A stretch of DNA of 64,000 nucleotides from Candidatus Dormiibacterota bacterium. Its GTDB lineage: Bacteria; Chloroflexota; Dormibacteria; Dormibacterales; Dormibacteraceae. The position numbers and the translations under genes are program-made. The stretch is from assembly GCA_003169845.1 (NCBI GenBank), contig PNAG01000019.1:71069-135068 (forward strand), written 5' to 3'. The notes under the pieces were generated by a model. That model worked only from the letters and a program-made list of their open reading frames with translations, was not told the DNA's origin and ran no database searches. Shown here piece by piece: positions 52,460 through 59,939 of the stretch (position 1 is its first letter; each line of letters starts with the position of its first letter).

Positions 52460-53443
52460 CTAGGCGCGTGCCGCTCCCTTGCGTGGGGCGTAGTACTGGC
52501 GCCAGATCAGACGGTGGATGGGGATCCAGCGTGGTATGTCGCGCAGGATTGGGATAAACGGCACGAGCGCCAGGGCGGCGGTCAGGGCCGTCATGAGGAT
52601 GATGACCCCGAGATCGGCGTTGGACGAGTTGAAGCCCAAAAAGCCGGTCGGGCTGTTGAATGGAGTCACCTGGTACCACATCGTGTAAAGCCAGAGCCAG
52701 GTTTGGCCCGGGTACTGGCCCGTCTCATTCATCATTCCCCACTGGCTCCCGGTGAGGTGCGCTTGCTGCGCCAGGCCGGCGAGGTAAGTGCCATCGCCCA
52801 TGAACAGCAGCGGCTGCGTGTAGTCCGTCTGGTAGAAGCGACCATTGATCGCCAGCAGACCGTCGAGGCCGCCGGCCTGGGCGATCCCGACGAGGTTCGA
52901 CATCATCACCGGGAGAGGGCCGTAGTCGCCGGTCGCCACGGCCACGCCGCCGTCGGTCACCGTTGCATTGGCGAGTGCCTTCGAATAGGCGTCGAGCCAT
53001 TTCGTCTGCTGATCAGCTGTGGCGTTCTGCCACGTGCTGAGCGCGGCGCCGAGGGCGGTGTTGCTGAAGCTGGCCTTCTGAAGCGGTTGGATGACGAAGG
53101 TGTTGGCCGAATCGATCGGGATACGCACTCCGAACCACTTCTGGGGCGCGATCGGCCCAAAGCTCTGGCCGGGTCCGACTGAGTTGTAAGGAGGCCCGTA
53201 CACGGCACTGGTTGTCGCGCCTGCGAGCTCATTGGTCGCTGTGGTCACCAGGTCCACGGGGTTCTGCTGCGCCCAGGTGGCGATCGTCACCGGCGGCACG
53301 TCGGGCGAAGACAGCACGGCCGCAATGAGCAGAGCCAGCACGCCGACGCCCACCATCGCCAGGACGAGCTCTTTGACCAGGTCATAGCGCACCATGCGCA
53401 CGCCGCGGTAGTACTCCTCTTGAGTCGCGCCCATCGATTTCAT
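52460..53443 (-). CDS. two-TM subunit of the cytochrome b operon, function unknown
   Basis: 327 residues. One helix near residues 20-42 (ELVLAMVGVGVLALLIAAVL), a ~230-residue presumably external domain (VPPVTIATWAQQNPVDLV, FGPIAPQKWFGVRIPID), then a C-terminal helix (LGVIILMTALTAALALVPF) and a basic tail. No heme-binding CxxCH, no PEWY and no Rieske motif is visible. ATG 53443 overlaps the cytochrome b stop (ATGA), so it is made in equal amounts with it and is probably a subunit of the same complex. Confidence 0.75.
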   Translation of the reverse strand: MKSMGATQEEYYRGVRMVRYDLVKELVLAMVGVGVLALLIAAVLSSPDVPPVTIATWAQQNPVDLVTTATNELAGATTSAVYGPPYNSVGPGQSFGPIAPQKWFGVRIPIDSANTFVIQPLQKASFSNTALGAALSTWQNATADQQTKWLDAYSKALANATVTDGGVAVATGDYGPLPVMMSNLVGIAQAGGLDGLLAINGRFYQTDYTQPLLFMGDGTYLAGLAQQAHLTGSQWGMMNETGQYPGQTWLWLYTMWYQVTPFNSPTGFLGFNSSNADLGVIILMTALTAALALVPFIPILRDIPRWIPIHRLIWRQYYAPRKGAARA

Positions 53444-54102
53444 GGCCGCGCGCCTCCTTCGGGATCGATCGGTTTCACAACACCGCGCGTGCGCACCATC
53501 ACGATGTGAGCCACCACCAGGATCGTGATCCCGATTGGCAGCAGCATCACGTGCAGCCCATACATCTGGCCGAAGTTCAAAACGCTGAAGAAGGCTCCGA
53601 TGCCTGCGCCGTTCATCGCGTCCTTGGCGTTGATGGCGACGAACTGCGACGCGAAGTTTTGCTGAGACAGGTAGCCGGTGAAGGCAGTGAGGATGCTGAT
53701 GCCAAAGATGATTACTCCGATCATCCACGTCGCCGCGCGACCACTGCGCCAGCCGGCCATGAAGTACTGGCCCCAGAGGTGCAGGACCATAAAGATGAAG
53801 AACAGCTGGACGGACCAGAAGTGGAGGCTGTTGAAGAACCTTCCGACCCGCGAGTCATGCCACCACTGCGGTCCCATGAAGGAGAGGACGACGCCGCTCG
53901 CGATCACCCAGGCCAGTGCCGCGATGGTGACCACGCCGAAGACGTAGACCCATGACCCGACGTAGTAAGGCTGCCGGTCGGGGAGCAGGTGGTCCATCGG
54001 CAGGTGACGGTCGATCGCCTGGCGCAGGCGCAGAGTCCAGCTCCTGGACTCGGGAGCGGTCGCTCCGGGACTGGCCCCCTCCGAGCTACTTGTTGCCGAC
54101 AT
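53440..54102 (-). CDS. cytochrome b6-like diheme membrane subunit
   Basis: 220 residues with four membrane helices. Helix B carries HFWSVQLFFIFMVLH (His-x13-His) and helix D HVMLLPIGITILVVAH (His-x14-His), the bis-His spacing of cytochrome b6, so two b hemes are expected. It should pass electrons across the membrane from a quinol. ATG 54102 has GGAGG 7 bases upstream. The usual partners (subunit IV with PEWY, Rieske protein) are not in the window; instead there are a 51-residue peptide upstream and a 327-residue protein downstream. Confidence 0.85.
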   Translation of the reverse strand: MSATSSSEGASPGATAPESRSWTLRLRQAIDRHLPMDHLLPDRQPYYVGSWVYVFGVVTIAALAWVIASGVVLSFMGPQWWHDSRVGRFFNSLHFWSVQLFFIFMVLHLWGQYFMAGWRSGRAATWMIGVIIFGISILTAFTGYLSQQNFASQFVAINAKDAMNGAGIGAFFSVLNFGQMYGLHVMLLPIGITILVVAHIVMVRTRGVVKPIDPEGGARP

Positions 54103-54241
54103 CGTCACCCTCCTCGCCGCCATGCGGGAACGGCGCGATGAGCGCGATCGCAAAAAGAACGATCATTCCGCCGATCACGATCAAGTTCGGAACCGAGATG
54201 AGGATGAAGCCCCAGTGAAAGTACGCCGCCGGTGTATCCAC
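54086..54241 (-). CDS. 51-residue single-span membrane protein of the cytochrome b operon
   Basis: From GTG 54241, with AAGGAG 6 bases upstream, to TAG at 54088-54086. It reads VDTPAAYFHWGFILISVPN into one membrane helix (LIVIGGMIVLFAIALIAPF) and an acidic tail (HGGEEGDDVGNK). It overlaps the start of the cytochrome b gene by 17 bases, so expression is coupled. Small single-helix subunits are common in b6f and related complexes. Too short for most gene callers; a real ribosome-binding site and the overlap support it. Confidence 0.7.
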   Translation of the reverse strand: MDTPAAYFHWGFILISVPNLIVIGGMIVLFAIALIAPFPHGGEEGDDVGNK

Positions 54242-54270
54242 GAGTCTCTCCTTCGTCGCCCTAAGGCGTC

Positions 54271-54299
54271 AATCTGGACCTGCCGGATGATCGTGTCAA
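54271..54299 (-). promoter_or_regulatory. possible promoter of the cytochrome b operon
   Basis: On the minus strand, TTGACA (54299-54294), a 17-base spacer and CAGATT (54276-54271), ~30 bases before the GTG of the 51-residue gene. The -35 is perfect, the -10 matches only three of six. It lies in the 365-base gap 54242-54606, which otherwise holds only the box at 54450 and no gene. Confidence 0.35.
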
Positions 54300-54449
54300 C
54301 CGCTGTCGAATCCGAGGTGTCAATTTAAACGTGGAGGGCGAGCGCTGACAACCGCCGAGAGGTCGGCGCGATGGTTGGTGGGGCAATGCTTGAGCGATCC
54401 GCCGCTGTACTCACAAGTGTGATGCTGCCGCATGGGGGCTCCTCTGCTT

Positions 54450-54464
54450 ACGGCCGAAAGACCC
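54450..54464 (-). promoter_or_regulatory. DosR-like box, weaker copy
   Basis: The minus strand reads GGGTCTTTCGGCCGT, 12 of 15 matches to the box before the SRPBCC gene (58641). It lies in the divergent region between the cytochrome b operon and the 54607 gene, ~140 bases before the latter. A 12/15 match alone could occur by chance in GC-rich DNA; position makes it worth noting. Confidence 0.35.
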
Positions 54465-54606
54465 CTCTCGCGCGGGACCAGGCTCTAAGGCTCTCCTGCT
54501 ATATGGCAGACGTCAGGCGGCTCGCCGGCCTGTTGACTTGGCTTCAGAGCCGTCCAAGAGCTCAATCAAAAACCTCGCAAGAGGCCAAATTTCAGGAGGA
54601 AACGTC

Positions 54607-55242
54607 GTGAACAAGGAAATTCGGTGGCGGATCATCAGTCTTCAGGCGATGCTCGTCATCATTCTCATGGGAGCTTCAGCCTTCCTTTTCTACGAGGGCA
54701 GCTTCGTGACCGGAATGGTCAAGGACGAGCTGACCGCTCAGCAGGTCTACTTCCCGACCGCCGACCAGATCAAGACCGGCGGCGCGCTCGACCCGGCGGT
54801 GTTCCCGCAGGAGATTCGGGACCAGGCCGGCAACCAGGTCACCGACGGTAACCAGGCGAGGATCTATGCCAACGACTTCCTCGGCAAGCACTTGCAGGAT
54901 GTCGCAGGCGGCTCGACCTACGCCTCGATCGGCACCAAGATCACGGCCGCGAACACCGCGCTAGCCGCCGCGTCGAAGACGGACCCGAACTACGCAACAC
55001 TTCAGGCCAACGTCGCGACACTCAACGGCCAGAAGACCACCCTGTTCACCGGTGAGATGCTGCGCGCCACGCTCCTCAACTCGTGGGGCTGGTGGACGCT
55101 CGGCCTTTACACAACCTACGCCGGCATCGGACTTTTGATCGCGGCCCTCGGGGTTCTCGGAGCCGCCCTCTTCGAGGTCCTCGTGGCTGTCCGCAAGCCC
55201 GAATCAGTCAAAGTCAAGGTCGGGCAGAAAATCATCGCCTGA
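54607..55242 (+). CDS. two-TM membrane protein, conserved hypothetical
   Basis: 211 residues from GTG 54607, with AGGAGG 7 bases upstream. Helix one is ISLQAMLVIILMGASAFLF, helix two near 170-195 (WWTLGLYTTYAGIGLLIAALGVL). The external part between them begins VKDELTAQQVYFPTAD and contains NDFLGKHLQDVAGGSTYA. I recall similar uncharacterised membrane proteins in Actinomycetota. Between the cytochrome b and sdh operons, it may belong to respiration. Ends in a strong terminator. Confidence 0.72.
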   Translation: MNKEIRWRIISLQAMLVIILMGASAFLFYEGSFVTGMVKDELTAQQVYFPTADQIKTGGALDPAVFPQEIRDQAGNQVTDGNQARIYANDFLGKHLQDVAGGSTYASIGTKITAANTALAAASKTDPNYATLQANVATLNGQKTTLFTGEMLRATLLNSWGWWTLGLYTTYAGIGLLIAALGVLGAALFEVLVAVRKPESVKVKVGQKIIA

Positions 55243-55263
55243 CGGCACTTCGGGACGGCAAAC

Positions 55264-55296
55264 TCCGGCGGGCTTTGGCCCGCCGGACCTTTTTTT
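55264..55296 (+). terminator. strong Rho-independent terminator
   Basis: A perfect 10-base-pair stem TCCGGCGGGC/GCCCGCCGGA with a TTTG loop (55264-55287), followed by CC and seven T. It ends the 54607 transcript, 21 bases after its stop, and separates it from the sdh operon. Confidence 0.88.
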
Positions 55297-55325
55297 GTAG
55301 TGGTGAATAGGAGACACTGACACAC

Positions 55326-56093
55326 GTGGCACTTTCGCAGCCCGTAGACAGCGAGGTAAGCTCGCCCCGCCGCCCCCGAGTTCGCAATCCATACAGCCGT
55401 CTACCCAACTGGCTGTACCCGGCCTTCGTGGTCGTCGCGCTCAGCCTGTTCGGCATCTTCGCCATCTGGGTCGTGTTCTTCCAGCACGAGGGCTATTACG
55501 CCCCCTACCTCAGCCCGTTCTACTCGCCGCTGATCAAGGTCGGTCCGATCCCCCCCGGCGTCTGGGTCGCCTGGGCGCCGCTGGTTTTCCGCCTCACCTG
55601 CTACTACTACCGCAAGGCCTACTTCCGAAGCTTCTTCGGGCATCCGCGCTCGTGCGCAGTGCCTGAGCGCGCCGGCCGGCGGTATCGCGGCGAGACCGTG
55701 TTCCCGTGGGTCTTCAACAACTTCCACCGGTTCGCCTTCTACGCCACGGTGGTCCAGGTCGTCTTCCTCTGGTTCGACGCCATCATCGCGTTTGACTTCG
55801 GCGGGCGGTTCGGCATCGGACTGGGCAGCGTGCTGATGCTTGCCAACGTTGTTCTGCTCTCCGGGTACACGTTCGGCTGCCACGCCTTCAGGCACCTGGC
55901 CGGCGGAGACCTCGACTGCTTCTCGTGCTCGCTCGCGGCTCGGGCGCGGCACAAGCTGTGGAGGGGCGTAACCGTGCTGAACATCAGACACGACCGTTGG
56001 GCGTGGGCGAGCCTGCTCACAGTGGCCGGAACGGACATCTACATCCGCCTCCTGCTGGCCGGAGTGCTGCACGACCCGCGGTGGGTCCTGTGA
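55326..56093 (+). CDS. sdhC: succinate dehydrogenase membrane anchor subunit
   Basis: 255 residues with five or six membrane helices (LYPAFVVVALSLFGIFAIWVVFF and on). His residues in HRFAFYATV and CHAFRHLAGG are candidate heme b ligands, and a Cys pair (DCFSCS) is present. Length and plan fit the long single membrane anchor of actinobacterial-type complex II. GTG 55326 with GGAG 14 bases upstream. Its stop overlaps the sdhA start (GTGA). Confidence 0.78.
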   Translation: MALSQPVDSEVSSPRRPRVRNPYSRLPNWLYPAFVVVALSLFGIFAIWVVFFQHEGYYAPYLSPFYSPLIKVGPIPPGVWVAWAPLVFRLTCYYYRKAYFRSFFGHPRSCAVPERAGRRYRGETVFPWVFNNFHRFAFYATVVQVVFLWFDAIIAFDFGGRFGIGLGSVLMLANVVLLSGYTFGCHAFRHLAGGDLDCFSCSLAARARHKLWRGVTVLNIRHDRWAWASLLTVAGTDIYIRLLLAGVLHDPRWVL

Positions 56094-57856
56094 CGACCGC
56101 CTCCTACGAGACGGTCGAGACCGACGTCCTCGTCCTCGGAGCGGGAGGAGCGGGGCTGCGCGCTGCCATCGCGGCGGCTGAGGCCGGCACGCGCGTGATG
56201 GTCGTCTGCAAGTCGCTCCTGGGCAAGGCGCACACGGTCATGGCCGAGGGCGGCGTGGCCGCTGCCATGCACAACGTCGCCTACCAGGACTCGTGGGAGG
56301 TGCATTTCGCCGACACGATGAAAGGCGGCAAGCTCATCAACAACTGGCGGATGGCCGAGATTCACGCCAAGGAATCGCCGGACCGCGTCCTGGAGCTCGA
56401 GCGCTGGGGCGCCATTTTCGACCGCACCTGGCAGGGGCGAATCCACCAGCGGCCCTTTGGAGCGCACACGTACCCGCGCTTGGCCCACATCGGGGATCGC
56501 ACCGGGCTCGAGCTTATCAGGACCCTCCAGGACCGCGCCGTGCATACCGCCGGTGTAGACGTCCACATGGAGACGACGGCGTTCAAGCTGCTGACGGCAG
56601 ACGGCCGAGTGGTCGGCGCGCTCGCCTACCGGCGCTCGGATGGCTCGCTGATCCTTTATCGCTGCTCTGCGCTCGTGCTCGCCTCGGGGGGCGCCGGGAA
56701 GATGTACCGCGTCACCTCGAACTCGTGGGAGAGCACGGGCGACGGGATCGCGCTCGCGTACGACGCCGGCGCGCAGCTCCGTGACATGGAGATGGTCCAG
56801 TTCCACCCCACGGGCATGGTCTGGCCCGCGGGCGTGCGCGGCCTACTGGTCACCGAAGGGGTGCGCGGCGAAGGTGGCGTGTTGAAGAACAAAGACGGCG
56901 AGCGCTTCATGGAGAGATACGACCACGAGCGAATGGAGCTGTCGTCGCGAGACGTCGTGGCCCGCGCCATCAACTCGGAGGTCATTGCCGGCCGCGGGAC
57001 ACCGCACGGCGGCGTTTACCTTGACATCAGCCACAGGAAGCCTGAGTTCATCAAGAGCAAGCTCCCATCGATGTACGAGCAGTTCCTGAAGCTCTCAAAA
57101 GTCGACATCACCAAGCAGCCGATGGAGGTGGCGCCAACTCTTCACTACATGATGGCCGGCGTGCGGGTTGAGCCCGAGACCGGCGCGACGAACGTCCCCG
57201 GACTCTACGCCGCGGGCGAGCTCGCGGCAGGGCTGCACGGGGCCAATCGCCTGGGCGGCAACTCCCTGAGTGACCTGCTGGTCTTCGGCAAACGGGCCGG
57301 AGAAGCGGCGGCCGCCGCGTCCAAAGGCAATCCAAAAGCTGCCGCTGCCAAGCTCGATCAGGCCCAGGTCGAGCAGGCGATCGCCGAGCTGATGGCGCCA
57401 CTCGACCGGCCCGCGGGCGAGAATCCGTACAAGCTCCAGGCGGAGATTCAGGATGTGATGACGGCTCACGCTCCAATCGTTCGCGATGCGGCCGGGCTGC
57501 AAGCGGGGCTCGAAAAGATCCTCGAGCTCCAGGCGCGCGCGGCGCAATGCGGCGCGGGAGGCTCCAGCTCGCTGGCTTTCAACCCCGGCTGGCATACCGC
57601 GCGTGACCTGCGGTCGATGCTGGTCAACGCCGAGGCGCTGCTGCGGTCGGCGCTCGAGCGCAAGGAAAGCCGTGGCGCCCACGCTCGCTCGGACTATCCG
57701 AAGACCGACGATCAGCTTGCTTCGGTCAACTACATCACAAAGGAAACGCCGCATGGCATGAGCGTGGAGGCTGTATCCATCCCGACCATGCCCAGCCATC
57801 TCGCCGAGATCTTGCAGCGGTCCTATGCGACCTACACGCCGGAGGAGATGGAGTAA
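56090..57856 (+). CDS. sdhA: succinate dehydrogenase/fumarate reductase flavoprotein
   Basis: 588 residues. The dinucleotide motif LGAGGAGLRAAIAAAEAG binds FAD, and AHTVMAEGGVAAAMHN contains the His that carries covalent FAD in the family. Catalytic-site segments FHPTGMVWPAG, EGVRGEGG and GLYAAGELAAGLHGANRLGG are present. It oxidises succinate to fumarate, passing electrons to SdhB. GTG 56090 overlaps the sdhC stop; sdhB follows directly after TAA. Confidence 0.92.
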   Translation: MTTASYETVETDVLVLGAGGAGLRAAIAAAEAGTRVMVVCKSLLGKAHTVMAEGGVAAAMHNVAYQDSWEVHFADTMKGGKLINNWRMAEIHAKESPDRVLELERWGAIFDRTWQGRIHQRPFGAHTYPRLAHIGDRTGLELIRTLQDRAVHTAGVDVHMETTAFKLLTADGRVVGALAYRRSDGSLILYRCSALVLASGGAGKMYRVTSNSWESTGDGIALAYDAGAQLRDMEMVQFHPTGMVWPAGVRGLLVTEGVRGEGGVLKNKDGERFMERYDHERMELSSRDVVARAINSEVIAGRGTPHGGVYLDISHRKPEFIKSKLPSMYEQFLKLSKVDITKQPMEVAPTLHYMMAGVRVEPETGATNVPGLYAAGELAAGLHGANRLGGNSLSDLLVFGKRAGEAAAAASKGNPKAAAAKLDQAQVEQAIAELMAPLDRPAGENPYKLQAEIQDVMTAHAPIVRDAAGLQAGLEKILELQARAAQCGAGGSSSLAFNPGWHTARDLRSMLVNAEALLRSALERKESRGAHARSDYPKTDDQLASVNYITKETPHGMSVEAVSIPTMPSHLAEILQRSYATYTPEEME

Positions 57857-58624
57857 ATGGAGCTGACAAGCCTCGACCTCAAGATCTGGCGCGGGGATGC
57901 CAAAGGTGGGGACCTGGTTTCATATCGCGTCCCGGTCCGCGAAGGGATGGTCGTCCTCGATGCCGTGCTGTGGGTGCAGGCCAACATGGCCTCCGACCTC
58001 GCCGTACGGTGGAACTGCAAGGCGGCCAAGTGCGGGTCGTGCTCGGCCGAGATCGACGGTTTTCCGCGCCTCATGTGCAAAACGCCGATCGACGAGTACG
58101 GAGGGCGCTTGAGCGTCGGGCCGATGAAAGCGTTCCCGGTCATCAAGGACCTTGTGACCGACGTCAGCTGGAACTACCAGGTCAACAAGGAGATCCCGCC
58201 GTTCACGCCGAGCGACAAGGACCTCTCCAGCAGCGAGCCATGGCGGATGCAGCAGAAGGACGTCGAGCGCGTGATGGAGTTCCGCAAGTGCATCGAGTGC
58301 TTCCTGTGCCAGGACGTCTGCCACGTCTTGCGCGCCCACGATCTGAAAGGGGCGTTCCAGGGTCCGCGAGCCATGGTCAGGATCGCGAGCCTCGAGATGC
58401 ATCCGAAGGACGTCCTCGACCGGCGTCCACTCCTGAAGGGCAAGGCCGGGATCGGCTACTGCAACGTGTCGAAATGCTGCACCGAGGTTTGTCCGGAGCA
58501 CATCCACATCACCGACAACGCGATCATCCCGCTCAAAGAGCGAATGGACGACGTCTATTTCGACCCGGTGCGGTCATTGGTCAACCGGCTTGGAGGCCGG
58601 TCCCGAAAGCGTCCGGCTGACTGA
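57857..58624 (+). CDS. sdhB: succinate dehydrogenase iron-sulfur subunit
   Basis: 255 residues. Cys54, 59, 62 and 74 form the [2Fe-2S] site. CIECFLCQDVC (Cys145, 148, 151, 155) and YCNVSKCCTEVCPEH (Cys202, 207, 208, 212) supply the [4Fe-4S] and third clusters. The spacing matches complex II, and all three centres look complete. It relays electrons from SdhA to the membrane subunit. Last gene of the sdhCAB operon. Confidence 0.92.
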   Translation: MELTSLDLKIWRGDAKGGDLVSYRVPVREGMVVLDAVLWVQANMASDLAVRWNCKAAKCGSCSAEIDGFPRLMCKTPIDEYGGRLSVGPMKAFPVIKDLVTDVSWNYQVNKEIPPFTPSDKDLSSSEPWRMQQKDVERVMEFRKCIECFLCQDVCHVLRAHDLKGAFQGPRAMVRIASLEMHPKDVLDRRPLLKGKAGIGYCNVSKCCTEVCPEHIHITDNAIIPLKERMDDVYFDPVRSLVNRLGGRSRKRPAD

Positions 58625-58640
58625 CTATCTCCTTGAGGTA

Positions 58641-58678
58641 GGGCCATTCGGCCCTGGCAAAACGGGACTGTTGGCACC
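58641..58678 (+). promoter_or_regulatory. tandem DosR-like boxes
   Basis: Box one GGGCCATTCGGCCCT (58641-58655) sits in the palindrome AGGGCC-ATTC-GGCCCT. Box two, weaker, GGGACTGTTGGCACC (58664-58678) starts 23 bases later. They lie 15-52 bases before the TTG of the SRPBCC gene. Paired boxes at about two helical turns are usual for DosR/DevR. The regulator encoded at 59207 is the obvious candidate. Confidence 0.6.
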
Positions 58679-58692
58679 TGTGGCGCCGCAAC

Positions 58693-59184
58693 TTGAGGTC
58701 GATACTCCGCAGTGTGTTCGTCCAGCATTCGGTTCACATCAACCAACCAATCGCGACCGTCACAGCTGCCGTCGCCGCGGGCCCTCGCCAGTGGTTCCCA
58801 CGCTTCGATGGTCCAATCCACGCCCAGATTGCTTCACGGGTCTCCGGTCTTGGGCTCCGGAAGAATGTCGTCATCGACGTCGGCGCGCCGCTGACCGCCG
58901 GCGATTGGACGGAGGTTCCCATCACCTGGGAAGCCACGTTCATAAAGCGGTTGTTTCCCGTGATGACTGGAAAGGTCGAGCTTGCGCCGGTGGATGCTCA
59001 AATCACCAGGCTGACGGTCTGCGGCATGTACCAGCCCCCGCTCGGCCATCTGGGCGAGCAGCTTGACGAAGCCGTCATGCACAGAGTGGCAGAGGCAACC
59101 GTCAAGGACCTTGCCGAGTCGATCGCGATCAGGCTCGAGGCGCTGGCTGCGGACGCTGCCAACGCGACAGTTAGGCCAGTCTGA
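58693..59184 (+). CDS. SRPBCC-family protein
   Basis: 163 residues from TTG 58693. The pattern QHSVHINQPIATVTAAVAAGP, TWEATFIKRLFPVMTG and a long C-terminal helix (HRVAEATVKDLAESIAIRLEAL) fits the START/SRPBCC helix-grip fold that holds a hydrophobic ligand. Ligand unknown. It is preceded by the DosR-like boxes and faces the DosR-like gene, so it is a probable member of that regulon. Confidence 0.6.
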   Translation: MRSILRSVFVQHSVHINQPIATVTAAVAAGPRQWFPRFDGPIHAQIASRVSGLGLRKNVVIDVGAPLTAGDWTEVPITWEATFIKRLFPVMTGKVELAPVDAQITRLTVCGMYQPPLGHLGEQLDEAVMHRVAEATVKDLAESIAIRLEALAADAANATVRPV

Positions 59185-59206
59185 CGCGGGTCTTTCGCTT
59201 GCTTTG

Positions 59207-59866
59207 TTAGTTCGACCCGGGTGTCGTGGTGTGCCGGGCCAGGTAGGCGGCCGCCTCAGCACGGCGAGCGACCTCCAGCTTCGACAGGATGGTCGAGACA
59301 TAGTTCTTGACGGTCTTCTCAGCCAGCTTGAGCTCCTTGCCAATCTGCCCGTTGGTCATTCCCTTCGCGATCAAGGTCAGGATGCGTTCTTCTTGCGCCG
59401 ATAGGCGCGCGAGCTTCTCATCGCGCATCGTCTTGCCCTTGCGAAGGCGCTCGAGCACGGAACGGGTGACCTCGGGATCGAGGAGGCTCCTGCCGGCGCC
59501 GATTTCGCGGATCGCACGGATCAGCTCGCCGCCCCGGATCTGCTTGAGCACGTAGCCGGCGGCGCCCGCCATGATCGAGGCGAAAAGCGCCTCGTCGTCG
59601 GCGAACGAGGTGAGCATCAGCACCTGGGTCTTTTCGAGCTTGGCGCGGATCTCGCGGGTCGCCACGATCCCGCTGCCGTCAGCCAGCCTCACGTCCATCA
59701 CGACCACATCGGGTCTGGTCCGCATCGCCTGGTCGATCGCCTCTTGTACCGACCCGGCCTCGGCTACGACAGTGAGGTCGTCGTTCGCGTTGATCAGCGA
59801 TTTGACGCCGTCACGGACGACCTCGTGGTCATCCACCAGAAGAATGCGGAGCCGGTCTTTTGGCAT
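59207..59866 (-). CDS. NarL/FixJ response regulator, DosR-like
   Basis: 219 residues. The receiver domain has the acidic pair DDHE, phospho-acceptor Asp58 in VVMDVRLADG, Thr in MLTSF and Lys in YVLKQIRG. A LuxR-type helix-turn-helix lies at ~150-210 (LSAQEERILTLIAKGMTNGQIGKELKLAEKTVKNYV). The TVKNYVSTILSKL end resembles DevR/DosR of mycobacteria. Its gene follows the kinase by 73 bases, so the pair forms one two-component system. Confidence 0.88.
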   Translation of the reverse strand: MPKDRLRILLVDDHEVVRDGVKSLINANDDLTVVAEAGSVQEAIDQAMRTRPDVVVMDVRLADGSGIVATREIRAKLEKTQVLMLTSFADDEALFASIMAGAAGYVLKQIRGGELIRAIREIGAGRSLLDPEVTRSVLERLRKGKTMRDEKLARLSAQEERILTLIAKGMTNGQIGKELKLAEKTVKNYVSTILSKLEVARRAEAAAYLARHTTTPGSN

Positions 59867-59939
59867 GCGCTCTATAGTCTCATGCCGCGAGTGGGGCTTC
59901 CCATGGTTTGCGAGCCCTTGAATGGGGTGCTGAGCGACT

